A stretch of DNA of 64,000 bases from Gymnogyps californianus. Lineage: Eukaryota > Chordata > Aves > Accipitriformes > Cathartidae. The notes beneath the pieces were generated by a model. That model did no database searches. It had not been told where the DNA came from and saw only the letters and a list, made by a program, of their open reading frames with translations. Shown here in pieces: positions 50,580 through 62,911 of the stretch. The position numbers and the translations under genes are program-made. The stretch covers positions 16,365,543-16,429,542 of the forward strand of contig NC_059476.1 of the NCBI RefSeq assembly GCF_018139145.2, given 5' to 3'. Within the stretch, counting starts at the first letter, position 1. The number at the start of each line of letters is the position of its first letter.

Positions 50580-50950
50580 GAACCAGTTCTAGATGCTTTA
50601 AAGGGCATGCTCAGAATTGAAAATGATCTCGATAAATTTGAGAAACAGGACAGACAGACGTGTTTTATCAAGACACAAATTACAGATGTCTGAAAAGTCA
50701 GCATTGTAAAAGCAGTAAACTATTTTGGGGGATATATCCAGAAAGGCATTTGTCTTAATACCTGGAGAGGAAATTCTTCTCTTACCTGAATGCTGGTGCA
50801 GGCTCAGCTGGGTGTAGCATTTTGAGAGACGTAAGCAAACTGAATAGCATTGAAATGAGAGCAACAAGAATGACTTGGTCTTGAAGGTAGAAGGAAGAGA
50901 AGGAAAGATGACAATCTCTGGTGCCCTTAAGACTTGTCTACAGAAAATAG
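50580..50950 (+). repeat. Possible worn CR1/L3-like LINE 3' segment
   Basis: GCAGGCTCAGCTGGGTGTAG followed by GAGAGCAACAAGAATGACTT resembles, in sense orientation, the 3' part of CR1/L3 LINEs where GAGGGCAACAAAAATGATT is typical. The typical avian CR1 tail repeat (ATTCTRTG units) is not seen, so the end is missing or decayed. Confidence 0.38.
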
Positions 50951-53900
50951 ATGATTATTCTCCTTTGCACTTGCTAAGAGTTAAAAAGACTGTATGGTCT
51001 TAAGGAAAATGAAGTGTTGGAGAAGACAACCTAGGGATGCCGAAACATTCCTTTCTTACTCACTGTTCCTGATCTTGCCTTGGGGTGGGGTGGGAAGCTG
51101 GACTGTATCCCTAGGGTCCATGGGTTGGCTGGTCAGCCACGGGTAGTCTGTGGGAAGCCTCCCTCCATTTTCTCCGCAAAGATGGGTAGGAATTGTCTCG
51201 TACTATTCTAGCTTGTGGGCAGTTCCTGCTCCATCTGCGTGCGGCCTGTGGCTTACACATGAAGCTGCTGTTGCCATATCTATACAAAAACAGCCTGCAT
51301 CATACCTTTCTCTTCATGCCAGCAGTTTAGCATTTAGAATTGCTGTATCAACATTTCCTACAAGGAGGGTCTCAATGAGGATCCAGCACTAGTGCTGACG
51401 AGGCCGGGCTGTCCAGGATTAGGTGGTCTCTCAAGGTCACGCATTGACCTTGCATTTTGAAAACCTGAGCCCTGTATTTTTAAGGCTCTTTGACTTAATT
51501 ATATAGTTATGCTGTATATCTTAACATACAAAAAGAGCTTTAGCCCTTTGGGAGCTTGTGCAAACCACTCCGAGTATCTTTTCCTGAAGCATTATTGTTC
51601 AATATAGTGGTATTGCATGTTCACTGATGGGATTCCAGGGATGCTCTGGGGCATGGTTCCCTCCTGAAGAGAAGAACAAAGAGAATAGAATGAATGCTGT
51701 GTTATAAATAATATGTAAAAGTAACTGGTTGGGTTTTTTCCAGGGTATTTGTAACCAATGATAATGCCATCTAAATATTAATAGGTTTTTCTTCTTCCTA
51801 CTACCTGCATGTTGGTACTGAAAACTCTGATATGATTCGGGACTGTAGAGTGAGAGGGTAAGACTGAAGGTAGTGGATCCAAATAATGGTTATTGGGAAG
51901 AAATGGTGGAAAATATAAAAATAAAAAACCAACAAAAACCAAACCAACCAATGAAACACACCCCAAAACCCCACACTTTTGGAAGCTGACTTTGAATAGC
52001 AATCACAAATATTTAGTGTGGAAACTTGAAGTTTCCCTCTAAGGGTGAACCAGCTGCGAAGATTGCTGGAATAATTGTGACACAATTGATAAGAAAATAA
52101 TTTAAAAATACAATAAACAGAAATCTTTCCAGTATATTTTGTCTCATGTAGTCAGTGCTGTACTGCAGATGCCAGAAAATAGCTGAAGATTTTTTTTCTA
52201 TGCACAAGGTTAAATCTGACTCTTATGTAACTGTATGTCTTTACATTTTGATGTCCTAGCATGGACATTGATAAAAATCATACATGTAAAGAGATGCACG
52301 CTTCTTAGTTTGAATGGAAAGAACTAAGTGCTGCCATTGCCTTGCTATCTCCCTCTTCTGAATGCAGATCAAATGATCCTTTATTCAGCCATTCTCCATT
52401 GTAAGCCACTTACAATTTTTTTTTTTGACTGATCCCATTTTCTTCATTCCTTCTCTATGTAGAAAATGTACAGCTTTAGTTAGCCTAGGTAGATTAAATT
52501 GTACTCTTTATACATCACCTTTATATGAGTAATATAAACTAAACTTGTTTATGGTTTGCGTTTATGCTGCCACTGAACTATGTTTCCACTGAGTTCCTAG
52601 GCTAGTACTTACTATATATTATCTTAGTTGCAAAAAGTACTAGGAAGATTTGAAATGCGTTGTGTTGGGCAAGGGGTTTTTTAATTTTAGGCTTCTTCCA
52701 GACCTATAGTCTGTCAAAGGGCAGATCAGATCAGGTTGAAGGGGTAATGTTTTCTTCAATTCTGAATTCTCTGTTTGTCCTTTGAATTAAGTTTTTTGCA
52801 ATGGCTTGTGGGACTCTAGCCAGAGGATGCTAATTAACTCTAATGGATCTTATATAGCCAGATCTCTGCACATCAGTTTGCAGAGATTCCTTTTAAAGTA
52901 AAACTTAAAGCAGTTTGTCTGTAAATGCTTAGCTATTCCAGTGATTGTTCTAACACTTCTGTATGCCTAGATTACTTCAGTTATTAGTTAATTTGCACAA
53001 ATGTCTGCTTTTTACACAAACTGATAAGCTGAGTTTACAATTATCCTGATAATGCCTAAAAGATAATGGAGCTTGACTCAGAATGGCTGTCAATAACTAG
53101 GACAGATCCTGCATTAAACTTTGCCAGATGCAAGAACACAGTTTCAAAAAGAGAATGCAAGTATGTTCTATGAAGTCTCACCTGAAGAGTAACTCTTACA
53201 AAAATATTGGGATTATTTGCTGCAAATATTTTTATTGTGAAATCCTGTACAGATACTTCACATATTTTAAGTATCGGAAAAGTACAACTGCATTTTCAGT
53301 GTGTTCATAAAATGCCAGTGAACCGCGAGAGTACTACTGCTGGTTACTGGTACAGGACTACCTGGCACAGAGGTGAATGGTTTTATTTTCAAATTCGTAT
53401 TCTTTAACGCTATGTCAAAAGCACTAGTCTTTCCTGTGACAGCCAGCATAGAATGGAATCTCTCTGGTATGGAAAAAAGCATCAGTCACTTTGTGAGGTC
53501 TTTACTCCTGCAGACTCTTACCTTCACAGCAAACGTGTTTTACTCACCTGTCACCTCCGTCATCCCATGCTCCTCATCTTTTGATTTAGCATAAAATACT
53601 GCTTTGTTTCTATACCCTGTCTGAGATAGTATCTCCCTTTACTTTTGATAGAGAACTTTTGGAAGCTGTTAAATTACAAATCTGAAGGTGAGAGCCCGTG
53701 TTGTTCAGGCCAGAGTCCACAGCATTTCATATTGTTACCCTTTGCACGTAGTTCATGTGACTGCTGTGTTCATTAATTTGCTATGGGCTGGTTATATAAG
53801 CTTGCTTCATTAAACCTCTTGACGTTGAGACGGTACAAACTTAAGAATGTCTTCTCTTCATTTATTGTGATTTATAAATGAATTGCCAGTTCTTTCCTTT

Positions 53901-54891
53901 CCTTCTAGTCCCATGAGTATACGAACCTGAAATCAACTTGTACAGTAGAGGCTAAAAAACCAGATGTAGCCTAGATATTATGGTAACTGATACTTTGTAA
54001 AGGTTAACAAAACAAAACACTCCCTAAACCCAGAGAGTGGTTGTGTATGCATTCCTGCAGTAGGTAAATACAGGTAACTTTAATATAGCTTAAAATGAAA
54101 GTGGAGGGAGAGGGTCAGGAAAGAGATTGTTCTCCTAAGCAGGAGCAAGGCGTTAAAGTGAAAGAAATGAGAAAAGCGGTGTGTGTCTGGGCAGGGGGGG
54201 AATCCAAGCATTTAGATTTCATATTTTTGTAACCATTGTCTTCTGATTTCTTGAGTTGTATTTAAAATGAGTAATTTATCCTGGCATCTCACACAATTTA
54301 ATTATCCTAGTTAAAACACTTGTTTTGCAGTATTCTTGGGATAACTTAGTTGCTTCCAGTTCTGTGTAAGAGATAGACTGAATTTTAATTCCTCGCGGGT
54401 GTTGTAAGCAGATAACTTAAGTTTATTTCACTTAAAAGTAGCTACTACTGAGCCTTTTCACAAAAGGACCTGGTTTTTGCTAATGCTTGGTCATTTATGC
54501 TCAGTTTGCATGAACGCTGTGTAAATTAAGGAGAACTTTCTGTATTTTGCCTTCAGCAGTTATTTCTTGGAATTAAAAGTAACAGCCAAAGAACAAGTGC
54601 TAGATACGAGATTTGCAGCCAAGTGTTGTAAAATATCTAAATCTTCTTTATAGTGGGCTCTCATTTCCCATAATGCTATCAAATCGTACAGGCTTCTGCT
54701 GCATTTACAACAAGAAAACAGGACAAAGTACAATGTTCTGGAGCAGTCAAAAATCAAGTTGTGATTTCAATAGATTCAACTCTGGGCTGAGTACATAACA
54801 AAGTTCTGAATTTAGTAAAATACTTAATGCCTAAGGAACTTTATTCATTTTGAAGTCAGGAAGATCTTACAGTTATTAAATATCTTTGCAG

Positions 54892-55024
54892 GAACACTTA
54901 GTCAGTCTGGATGAGCCAGCCTCGGAAGCTGGACAAGAAGCTCTGCTTAGACAAGAGCAAGCAAAAATCATTCGTTTTGAAAGGCAAGCGGAAGAGTTCC
55001 TCAATGCAGTCTTTTACAGAAAAG
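54892..55024 (+). CDS. LCOR: LCOR coding exon 4 (residues 82-125 plus one base)
   Basis: The 133-base exon encodes EHLVSLDEPASEAGQEALL and then a charged stretch with RQEQAKIIRFERQAEEF, ending NAVFYRK. The Gln/Glu/Arg/Lys-rich middle (about residues 98-120) looks helical and possibly coiled-coil. LCORL has a comparable QAENYLNALFRKKD ending, which supports the frame and the exon end. The acceptor is ATCTTTGCAG and the donor is AAAG|GTTGGT, the weakest donor in the gene, which fits optional use. Entry is phase 0 and exit phase 1, so skipping exon 4 alone breaks the frame, whereas skipping exons 3 and 4 together (213 bases) preserves it. Confidence 0.93.
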
Positions 55025-55406
55025 GTTGGTTTTAAGAGGGGGGGGGAATGGTATCTCTTGCTGGTCTTTTTGCATGCAATGCAGGTATCAAAGATCTGAC
55101 ATTCAAGTTATTGTATGTTCAGTATTTTTCAGTTGTCTTCTTTTTTATATATATATATTTATCAAGAGTAAAAATTGACTATCAAATAATGTAGCAATGC
55201 AACAGTGTGGGCTTGGGACAGAGGAAGAGTGTGTAACATATTTAACCCTAAAACAAATGTCTCCATGAGAACACTGGTGTTTTGCACTTTTGGAGGAATG
55301 ACTCAGTTCTTACCCAGCAGAACTGCTCCCCTGAAACCAATCTTTAGGTGAGTGGGCTGTTTGGAAGAAGGGGCAAGTGGCGGTGGTGGTAGTAGGTGGG
55401 TAAATT

Positions 55407-55439
55407 ATTATTTATTTATTTTATTTTATTTTATTTTAA
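55407..55439. repeat. (TTTTA)n / (TTTA)n microsatellite
   Basis: A TTTA-then-TTTTA repeat of about 33 bases in intron 4, followed by AATGGG. Probably length-variable. Confidence 0.85.
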
Positions 55440-56908
55440 TGGGATGTATACTAATGCAGTTTTTCTTAAAGGTCAGCAGTCTTCTCACTATGGTCTGTAG
55501 TGATTACTCACCCCAGCCCCAGCAATCCACAGTATAAAGTATTGTTGGAATAGTGCTAAGGGGGGTATATGGAGAATTCAGAATGTGATCAGCAAAAGAA
55601 TTGGAAAATCAGTACTGTGGAATATGCTGAGAACAATAACAGTAGCTCAATGCTAGAAAATCTTCTAAATCTCTTCTGGAGAGTTATATCAGTTAAACTG
55701 TGCTCTTAGGAAGGCACAAAACTCATTTCACTATTTTCTACCAATCTGAGAAATGGGAATCCAGAGGTTGCTTCCAAATGCATCCTGAATGAAAGTACAT
55801 TGTACTTATCAGTCTAACCCATGTGTGAGAAAATCTGCCAAATCAGTAATTCCAACCTGTCTGCTGGGGACAATGTGAGGCTTCAGTTTCACAAATTAGA
55901 AATTGCTGTAGCCAGTCCTCAGCCCTTCCTCCTAGTGACCAAAATATTTAAAGGTGTTTTAAGTAGATAACAGTATCTTAGCCTTTCTTTTATGACTTGA
56001 ATAAATACAAACTATACATTATGATGTATTGCATAAAGTATAGAAGCACGTAGGATGGTAGGAAGGATAGTTCAGATAATGCTTTTATTCCAAGTCTTAC
56101 TTTTCAGTGTTTTGTTGTGTTTTTTTTTTTTTTTTTCTTTTAAGGTTAAGGTTTCCTTTTGCTTTTAGATTTATCCCATCTCTCTTTAAATCCAGAAGGG
56201 TTTAAGAAAACAAAGATCTAGAGAAAATATACTTTTTTCCATATTACTTTTCTGGTGAGAGGAAAAAAAATGCAGTTCCATCACTTCCAAATTGTTTATT
56301 AAAGACTTCACCCCTTTAACATTGTGCTTAAATTTTTATGTATGACCTCTGTGTGTGTCTTACTAGGAATGCATACTTCCCTAATTGTTGGAAAACTATT
56401 GGCAGATATTGCAGTGTGCTAATGAGGGGTTTAATGCTCTGTCCATTGTCAGATACACAGAATGAAGACAATGAAATCACTTCAGGTGTCTAAGCATCTT
56501 TGAGAATTTTTTTAGTACACCCTTGCTTTCCTTCCTCTGGCAGAGCTGTGCTTGGTGCAAGAGTAGTAAGGGAGGGGAAGAAGCCTGGCAGGAAGTCAGT
56601 TCTGAATCCTTAATGCATCGTTATCAAGCGTGGCTGTATTTAGATTGCTTGAAAGGTTATTCTAACTCATGCCACTGCCATAAGATCCCCAGGCACTGTC
56701 ATACCAAAGAGGACACAAAGAATGGCAGAACTCTGCTCCTATGTTGCTCAGAGATGCTTGGCTCTCCTGGTTTCATGCCAGCAATTAGTTCTTTTTTTCT
56801 TTCCATCCTCACTGCCAGTAACATTTGAGACTGGTATTTTGTAGCCCAGGCAGATCAGAGAAAATGCAGATGTTCTGCGAACAGATGCCTGTTGCATGTC
56901 AAGGACGT

Positions 56909-56943
56909 TGTCATGGTTTAACCCCAGAGCCGAAACCAGGACA
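56909..56943. mobile_element. 35-bp LTR remnant with 5-bp target duplication
   Basis: TGTCATGGTTTAACCCCAG is joined directly, through AG, to CCGAAACCAGGACA. From memory these are the two outer ends of an endogenous-retrovirus LTR common in birds, whose complete copies are hundreds of bases long. The element starts TG, ends CA, and is flanked by GACGT on both sides (56,904-56,908 and 56,944-56,948), a perfect 5-bp target-site duplication. This indicates a real insertion that later lost its interior, or insertion of an already minimal element. There is no coding content. Confidence 0.75.
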
Positions 56944-58659
56944 GACGTGCACTTATGCACTTAACATACATAGGTAATTAGCAGGATCAGCAAACTTTCT
57001 GAACAGGTTTACTGTCCATTAATCTTAGGTACTTTCTCTCTGCTTTGTGCCCATGGCACTCTGACTCAGTAATGCTTCTTTCAAATATTCATACTTTCCA
57101 GTGCAAGCAGAGTGGTAGTACCTAGTCGTCCATTACCTCTACCTTGTGACAGGATAGGACCTTCTTTTGATGGTTTAATGAAATCATACCTTTTTTTGTT
57201 TGATACTGCCCTTCTAAGATTTCAGTATAGATAAAATGCACAAAAGCTATTAAGGTTTTAAAGCTCAGAGGTACTGCTTTAGACTGTTCATAGCTGATAA
57301 ATATTTGCTGTAGTTTTCTTCTCTGAGAAGCTCTATGTTTTAGTTAGTTTTAGTTTATTTTTTTCAGAAAACCTAGACACTTGGAGTCACAATAAACATC
57401 TGGTTGATTTCAAGTGATGCTGCAGAGGCACCAGCAAATATTTTGCACTCGCTTTTAAACAGTTTTAATCCTTAGCATTCAGGCTTTGTATTAAGCAAGA
57501 AGCCTTTTAATGTGCTAGGTAACTACCCTTCTGGTTGAAAATTGAGTTTCATGTCCTGAATTAGAGAGTTTATCTTGAGCAGCACTAGAAAGCTCTCAAT
57601 AGTCACTCTATGCTGATTCTTTGAAGTTGCAGATTACAAAAATGCATGGCTGTAGGCATATGTAATATTTTCTCCCTGAATTTGGAAATATGTTCAGCTG
57701 TAAGCATTACTGAATTGTACATATGAACATGGGTGCACAGTAAAGGCATGATTCTTCAGAAAACATAGGTGCTATAGAGCTCTGCATTCCTGCCAGCCCC
57801 ACTTGTATATGCTACAAGCAAGTGTCGAATAGTTGGTATCAGTGTGATCATGCCATCAGTTTGTGCCCTTCTGAGCTTTCCTAGAGCCTTTCATATGTCC
57901 TTCAGCAGGTTATAGTAAAGAGGTTAGAAAATGGAAGAAATGTCACCATAGTGGAAAAAAGCCTCCATGCTTCTCCAGGCTTGCGTCCTTGTGGACCATT
58001 TGGGAAGAAATTGAGAATATAAATGTACCTAAATTTAAGTTTGGCTCATCTACTGGTCTCATCCTTAGCAACAATAAAACATCCTGTAGATTTTACAAGA
58101 AAATGATTACGTATTTACATAAACATCTTGGAAGTTTACAGCTATTATACCCCTATAAGAATATACATGGTGACTGTATAAGGTTTTAGATTTAGAAAGC
58201 TGTGCTTAACGGGAAGGAGTTTGGGCTTGATAAGTATTTAAAGCTCATTATGGTTTTTCATCAAGAAGCACAGTAGCTGTTTACTGCTGCTCTCTGGTTT
58301 GTGGGCAACTCCATGCTCAAACCTTCATGTCAGTCATCCTTTACAGATACACTAAAGCCTGTTTGTTGGATTGATGTACTTTTGTCAAAAATGATGGCAA
58401 AAGGCAAATCTAACGCTGAAATGTCCCACAGAAGATTTTGCTAATGCTTCTAATAGTTCAATCTCAATAGATTACCTTTCAACCTGGGCAATTTTTTTTA
58501 AAGAGGAAGTTAACACTTTTCTATTGTTCCGTTTTGAGAGCTGCTTTTAAAGATTTGTTTGGCCTTCTACTGCACAATTTTCTCTGAATGTTTCTTCAGA
58601 ATAGAAAATCAAACCTTTTGAGCCATTTGTGGATTTATTGTGTGGCTGTGGTGTGTTGT

Positions 58660-58747
58660 TTTGTTTGGTTTTTGGTTGGTTGTTTTGTGGTGTTTTGGGT
58701 TTTTTTTGTTTTGTTTTTTTTTTTTTTTTTTAAAAAAACCCAAAACC
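58660..58747. repeat. G/T-rich tract with snapback
   Basis: A run of TTTGG-type words ends in T20 then A7. GTTTTGGGTTTTTTTT at 58,692-58,707 can pair with AAAAAAACCCAAAAC at 58,732-58,746, so the tract can fold back on itself. This is intronic low-complexity sequence. Confidence 0.75.
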
Positions 58748-59652
58748 AACTGATTTGGCCAAAGAACACAATCAGTGTTTGAGGTGAAGTGGCAGGACTT
58801 AGCTTCTGTGATTTAGGAGTTACAGATTTGCTTTCACATCATGAATTAGTACTGGTCTAAAATAGTGATTTTTGCCAATATATTTTTGGGTTGCCCACAT
58901 CCCCAAATACCTTTGTATTTATACACTATTTCATATAAATAAATTGGAATGTCTACCTGTTCCATTTGACGTTTCTTACTAATAGATTTAGCAGCTCTTC
59001 TAGAAATAGAATTACTTTTCATGTGACAGATCTTGGTTTTCTATATATGTGAAAGTTCTTTGGGTAATCCCTGATGCTTCATTGATTATAATGATAGAAA
59101 TGTCAAAAGGAATAGATAGAATGGGATGGAAGACACTTGAACATTTGATCTTCATGTCAATTATTTTGAAGAATTGGAACTGTAGGGCTTTATTTCTCAG
59201 TAAACTTGTAGGGGACTGCTGCAACTTTATTCTCCTTTCTCCCCTTCTGTAGCTGCAGGTAAGTTACTCAATTCTTCCACTGAATAACCTGTTCCATTTT
59301 TTTTTGAATGAGCTTCATTACTTAGTACTTTTCTTCATGGGTCTAGCTCTCCTTTCCATTTCCACCCCTCTTAAAGGTCTGGTCGAATATATCTATATTT
59401 GAAAACAAGAGATGAGATTGCATATTTCTCTTAGGAAATTTATTTTGGGAAGGTTATTACCAGAATTAGCAATGGTTCTTGTTCAGGTATTCTAAGACTA
59501 TAGTACATTTTCTGCAGAAACTATTTTATCTTTGGCTTTCATTTTTTTTTTCCCTAGTTTGTTTTTTTTTTTTTTTTAAATAAACAATGACTTAATGTAA
59601 AAGCTGTTTTACTTAAAGTGCTTCCTTAAAAAAAAATCTCTAATATTTACAG

Positions 59653-59940
59653 ACAGTCCTAGGGTCTCTGACCCCAATATTCCCCTAGTGGCCCGTGAGA
59701 TCATGCAGCGAATGATCCGACAGTTTGCTGCTGAATATACCTCAAAAAATAGCTCTACTCAGGACTCCAGCCAGCCCAATAGCACAAAGAACCAAAGCCT
59801 GCTGAAAGCATCTCTGGTCGCCTCCTCTCCCACGGCTGCAACTGCTCAGAACCCTGTGCTCAGCAAACTTCTCATGGCTGACCAAGACTCACCTCTGGAC
59901 CTTACTGTCAGAAAGTCTCAGTCAGAACCTAGTGAACAAG
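59653..59940 (+). CDS. LCOR: LCOR coding exon 5: NR box and first CtBP motif (residues 126-221)
   Basis: This 288-base exon carries the receptor-facing part of LCOR. In order: DSPRVSDPNIPLVAREI, then M143, the start of the short form, in MQRMIRQFAAEYTSKNSS; a Ser/Thr/Asn/Gln-rich linker; the LXXLL box LSKLL at 195-199, which contacts agonist-bound nuclear receptors; and PLDLTVR at 206-212, a CtBP-binding motif. Counted from M143 these lie at 53-57 and 64-70, matching human LCOR. Human has MIQQF where this sequence has MIRQF, as in LCORL. The acceptor is ATTTACAG and the donor CAAG|GTAGGA. Both phases are 1, so the exon is removable in frame, which would delete the receptor box and first CtBP site. 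Confidence 0.97.
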
Positions 59941-62817
59941 GTAGGACTCTTATCAGTGTCTTGCATCTTACGGCGATCCGTTAATGGCATTCTTGTTGCA
60001 AAACCAGACAATTGGAAGTTTGCAATTTTACCTAAAATGTAAAGTGGAAAAGCGGTAGCTGTTTTTACAATAAAATAATGACTGGCTAGATGTGGCTGGG
60101 AGAGAAGAGACTTTTTTGAAAGAAGGTAGGCCCGTAGACATGAGTGATTTTTCTGAAGAAGGGCAAAGGGGATGGACCTGCTCCAAACTCGGGGGACAAG
60201 TGTGCTGTTCCTGCTGGGAGCTGCAAGAAACAGTCTGCCAAAATAGACAGTATGCTTGCTGATAAGACAAGTTCACATGGTCATGAAAACCATAATGTTG
60301 TCTCCTTTCTGAAGATCAGTACACAGTCTGACTGAAGGACTGATTTATTTTCTTTCTGGTCATAGTGTGAAAACAGTATCTTTTAAGTCTGTGAGAAATT
60401 GCTTTGTGAAGGCTGTAAAAATGATCCCCATGAACTGTACAAAACTTCCATGTTTATGCATTTGGAAGAAATGTCTCTTTTCTACCTTAAAAATAGACTT
60501 GTTCTGCAGAGCACAGATTGAATAACTTGTTACAGTGTTGCAGAGCTTGTTTTAATTAGAAAACCTGCTTGCTATCAAAAATGTTTTTTAACAAGCAAAT
60601 TCTGTGAGTGATTATAGTATGTGAATGGGTTTTTTCTGAAACTGTTGAATAGAGGTTATCAGAAGTGTATCCTACTGATAGGATTAAAATTAGCCCCTTT
60701 ACCCTTCTTTAGAAATGTATTCGTGTCTGAAATCATTCTGTCAAATACGAAGTAGGCTGTCCATCCTCAAGTAGAAAAGGTGCCTTTAAAAAAAAAAAAA
60801 AAAGCCTTTTGCTAGCTAGTACAGAATTGTAGGTATCCCTTTATTCTTTGAACTGACGTTTATGAAGCCTTTTGTAAAAAGATTAATTTTATGTGTCCAA
60901 CAATATGCAGCTTGGGCATCTGGACACATATTGCACTTATTGAAAGTTGTTGCCACACTTGAGTTACAAAACTGCAGTGAAAGGTTGCATGGTGTCTTTC
61001 TTGAAGTGAGGATCTATACATTTAGCTGATAGGCGTTTGTTTCTAGCTAATTTTATTATAAATGTATTTCACGAATGTCTCTTGCATGTATGTTTATAAA
61101 TGTTAAACTGTTCTCATTGTGAAGCTTTTCACTGAAAGAGTGAGGGAGTCAGTTTTGCTTGTTTGGTTTTGGGGTTTTTTTTTAATTAGAGGATTGTATG
61201 GTGAAGAAGGCGGCATGTACATGAACTGTTCTTTAGCTACCATGTGACGAAAAAGCTGTAAGATAATTTATAATGTTCATAGCACTTGTTATGGAATTAG
61301 AACATGTGCATATTAACTTATACAGTAATCTGTTTGCTGATGTAATTATTTTTTTTCCAATTTACGTTTAATGTAATTGGGAAGAGGTTTTGCCAAACTT
61401 GTTAATGAGAGATTTAAGAGGCTGTCATGAAAGACTGCTAGTGGTGCTTTTTGTTATATTTCTGTTCTAGCAGGTTGAGGGGAACCCAGCTAGTTCGTAA
61501 AATTCTCCAGGGGGTATGAGGCTGGTCCTACTTGCCCTAGGAGACTTCTAGGTCATAATGACCCTTCTGACGGAGGAAGCATGGATTCAAGTGCCTCTGG
61601 CAGCAGCCTGTGCTGTTCAGTATAGCCCCTTGAAAAGGAGGTGCTACTTGATCCAGTCTCTGTATCTTGTGGCTGCATAAGTGTTGTTCAAAAGGAGGGT
61701 TGAATTCTCTGCTTGCTTAAGTTAGGGTTATGGTGTGTTCCCAAATGCAGTGGGTGGAACAGCTTTCTGTAAGTTAATTCTAGTTCACAGTTTATCGTGT
61801 TTCTTCTCCATATGTCAAATGAGAACTTCAAGCAATCTGAAAGCCATCTTACATTGTTCTTGTGTTGGTTGGTATTTACTTGAGTAGATGGAATGAGCGG
61901 GGAGCTCTGAAATGTCTCTAGTTTACCTTGCCAACAGGTTTCATTTATCTCTGCCTCATAAATTCCTGTTTCAGAGTTTCCAGGAATTTCAGATGGCTGT
62001 GCTGCTTCTATGGCAATGTTGCCCTTATTAAAATTACCAGAATTTCAAGTTGTTTCAGTGCAGTGGGAGCAAGGCTTTTCTAGCAAAAAGCGCTCCCTCT
62101 TCTGTTGCCTAGAAGTGCAGAGGTTACCTAAGGGCTTGCAGAGGGGTATGGGTGAGCATGAGGAAGTGCCATTAGTGAGAATGGAAGAAGCAGTCTAGCA
62201 GGAAAAAGAATTTGGTATATGGAAGAAGAGAGGGAGTAAAACAGCACAATAGAGAGGGGAAAGGCAGTAGCTCTGCCAGTAGGGACCCATTGGAGGCATG
62301 GAAAAAAGGATGAAGCTAGCTGCCAGGTGAGGAGTCGTCTCACATTTGTGTGTGTGTGTGTGTGTGTGTGTTCATTTGAAACTGAGTTTCCAATGTGAAA
62401 TTCTCAATGAATTTTCCTATGGAGATTTGGATCAAAAAAATTTCAAATACTGGCTTAAAGCCTCCCAAATCTCAGAAACTTGAAGAATGTCTCATTTTAG
62501 CACTGCTGAGGGTTAGTTATGCGACAGGCTGTGTTGTGTCCTGAACTGTCATGTGTAGGTCATCTTTTATTCTCTGGCCCTTGTAACAGATGCACTTTTA
62601 ATTTTGCCAAACTTTGTTGTGACTTCTGAGGACTATGTTGAAGTCCCTTGTAAGGCAAATTGCAAACAAATCCAAGCCTTAGTTTGTTTAAAAATAAAAT
62701 AAAATAGAAAATGCTCTGTGCTAAATATGACTTTAGCCCCAAAGCCTTATTTTGTCAAGGGACAATGTGGCTGATCCTGTTTCTTCAAACACTGAAGTCA
62801 TTCTTTTGTCTCTACAG
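59941..62817 (+). other. LCOR: LCOR intron 5 (2.9 kb)
   Basis: A phase 1 intron from GTAGGA to TCTCTACAG. It holds an A-run near 60,787, a G/T-rich stretch near 61,165 and a TG microsatellite at 62,347-62,370. No further coding sequence was recognised. Confidence 0.87.
62347..62370. repeat. (TG)12 microsatellite
   Basis: Twelve perfect TG units in intron 5, about 450 bases before exon 6. Likely polymorphic in length and usable as a marker. Confidence 0.92.
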
Positions 62818-62911
62818 ACGGTGTGCTTGATTTATCCACTAAGAAGAGTCCTTGTGCCGGCAGCACCTCTCTGAGTCATTCTCCAGGGTGCTCCAGTACT
62901 CCAGGAAATGG
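62818..62911 (+). CDS. LCOR: LCOR coding exon 6: second CtBP motif (residues 222-252, continues)
   Basis: The 94-base exon completes D222 and encodes DGVLDLSTKKSPCAG, then a Ser/Thr/Pro-rich tail ending STPGN and two bases of the next (Gly) codon. VLDLSTK, at 224-230 (82-88 in short-form numbering), is the second CtBP-binding motif. The acceptor is TCTCTACAG; the donor G|GTAAGA is the strongest in the gene. The phase is 2. Known vertebrate LCOR isoforms splice from here either to the exon with the helix-turn-helix domain or to the large C10orf12-type exon that makes PALI1, a PRC2 cofactor; both lie beyond the right edge. The coding sequence is therefore partial. Confidence 0.96.

Larger units (their letters stand above)
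45232..54891 (+). other. LCOR: LCOR intron 3 (9.7 kb)
   Basis: A phase 0 intron from GTAACA to ATCTTTGCAG. It contains a T22 run (45,441-45,462), G/T-rich tracts near 45.48 and 47.34-47.45 kb, a G11 run (49,505-49,515) and a possible LINE 3' remnant at about 50,580-50,950. No coding exon or RNA gene was recognised. Confidence 0.85.
55025..59652 (+). other. LCOR: LCOR intron 4 (4.6 kb)
   Basis: A phase 1 intron from GTTGGT to ATTTACAG. It contains a TTTTA-type pentamer run (about 55,407-55,439), a 35-bp LTR-end remnant (56,909-56,943), G/T-rich sequence with a snapback (58,660-58,747) and T runs. If the short LCOR form starting at M143 has its own promoter, it would have to lie here or use an exon in this intron; no CpG island or TATA-like element is evident. 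Confidence 0.85.
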
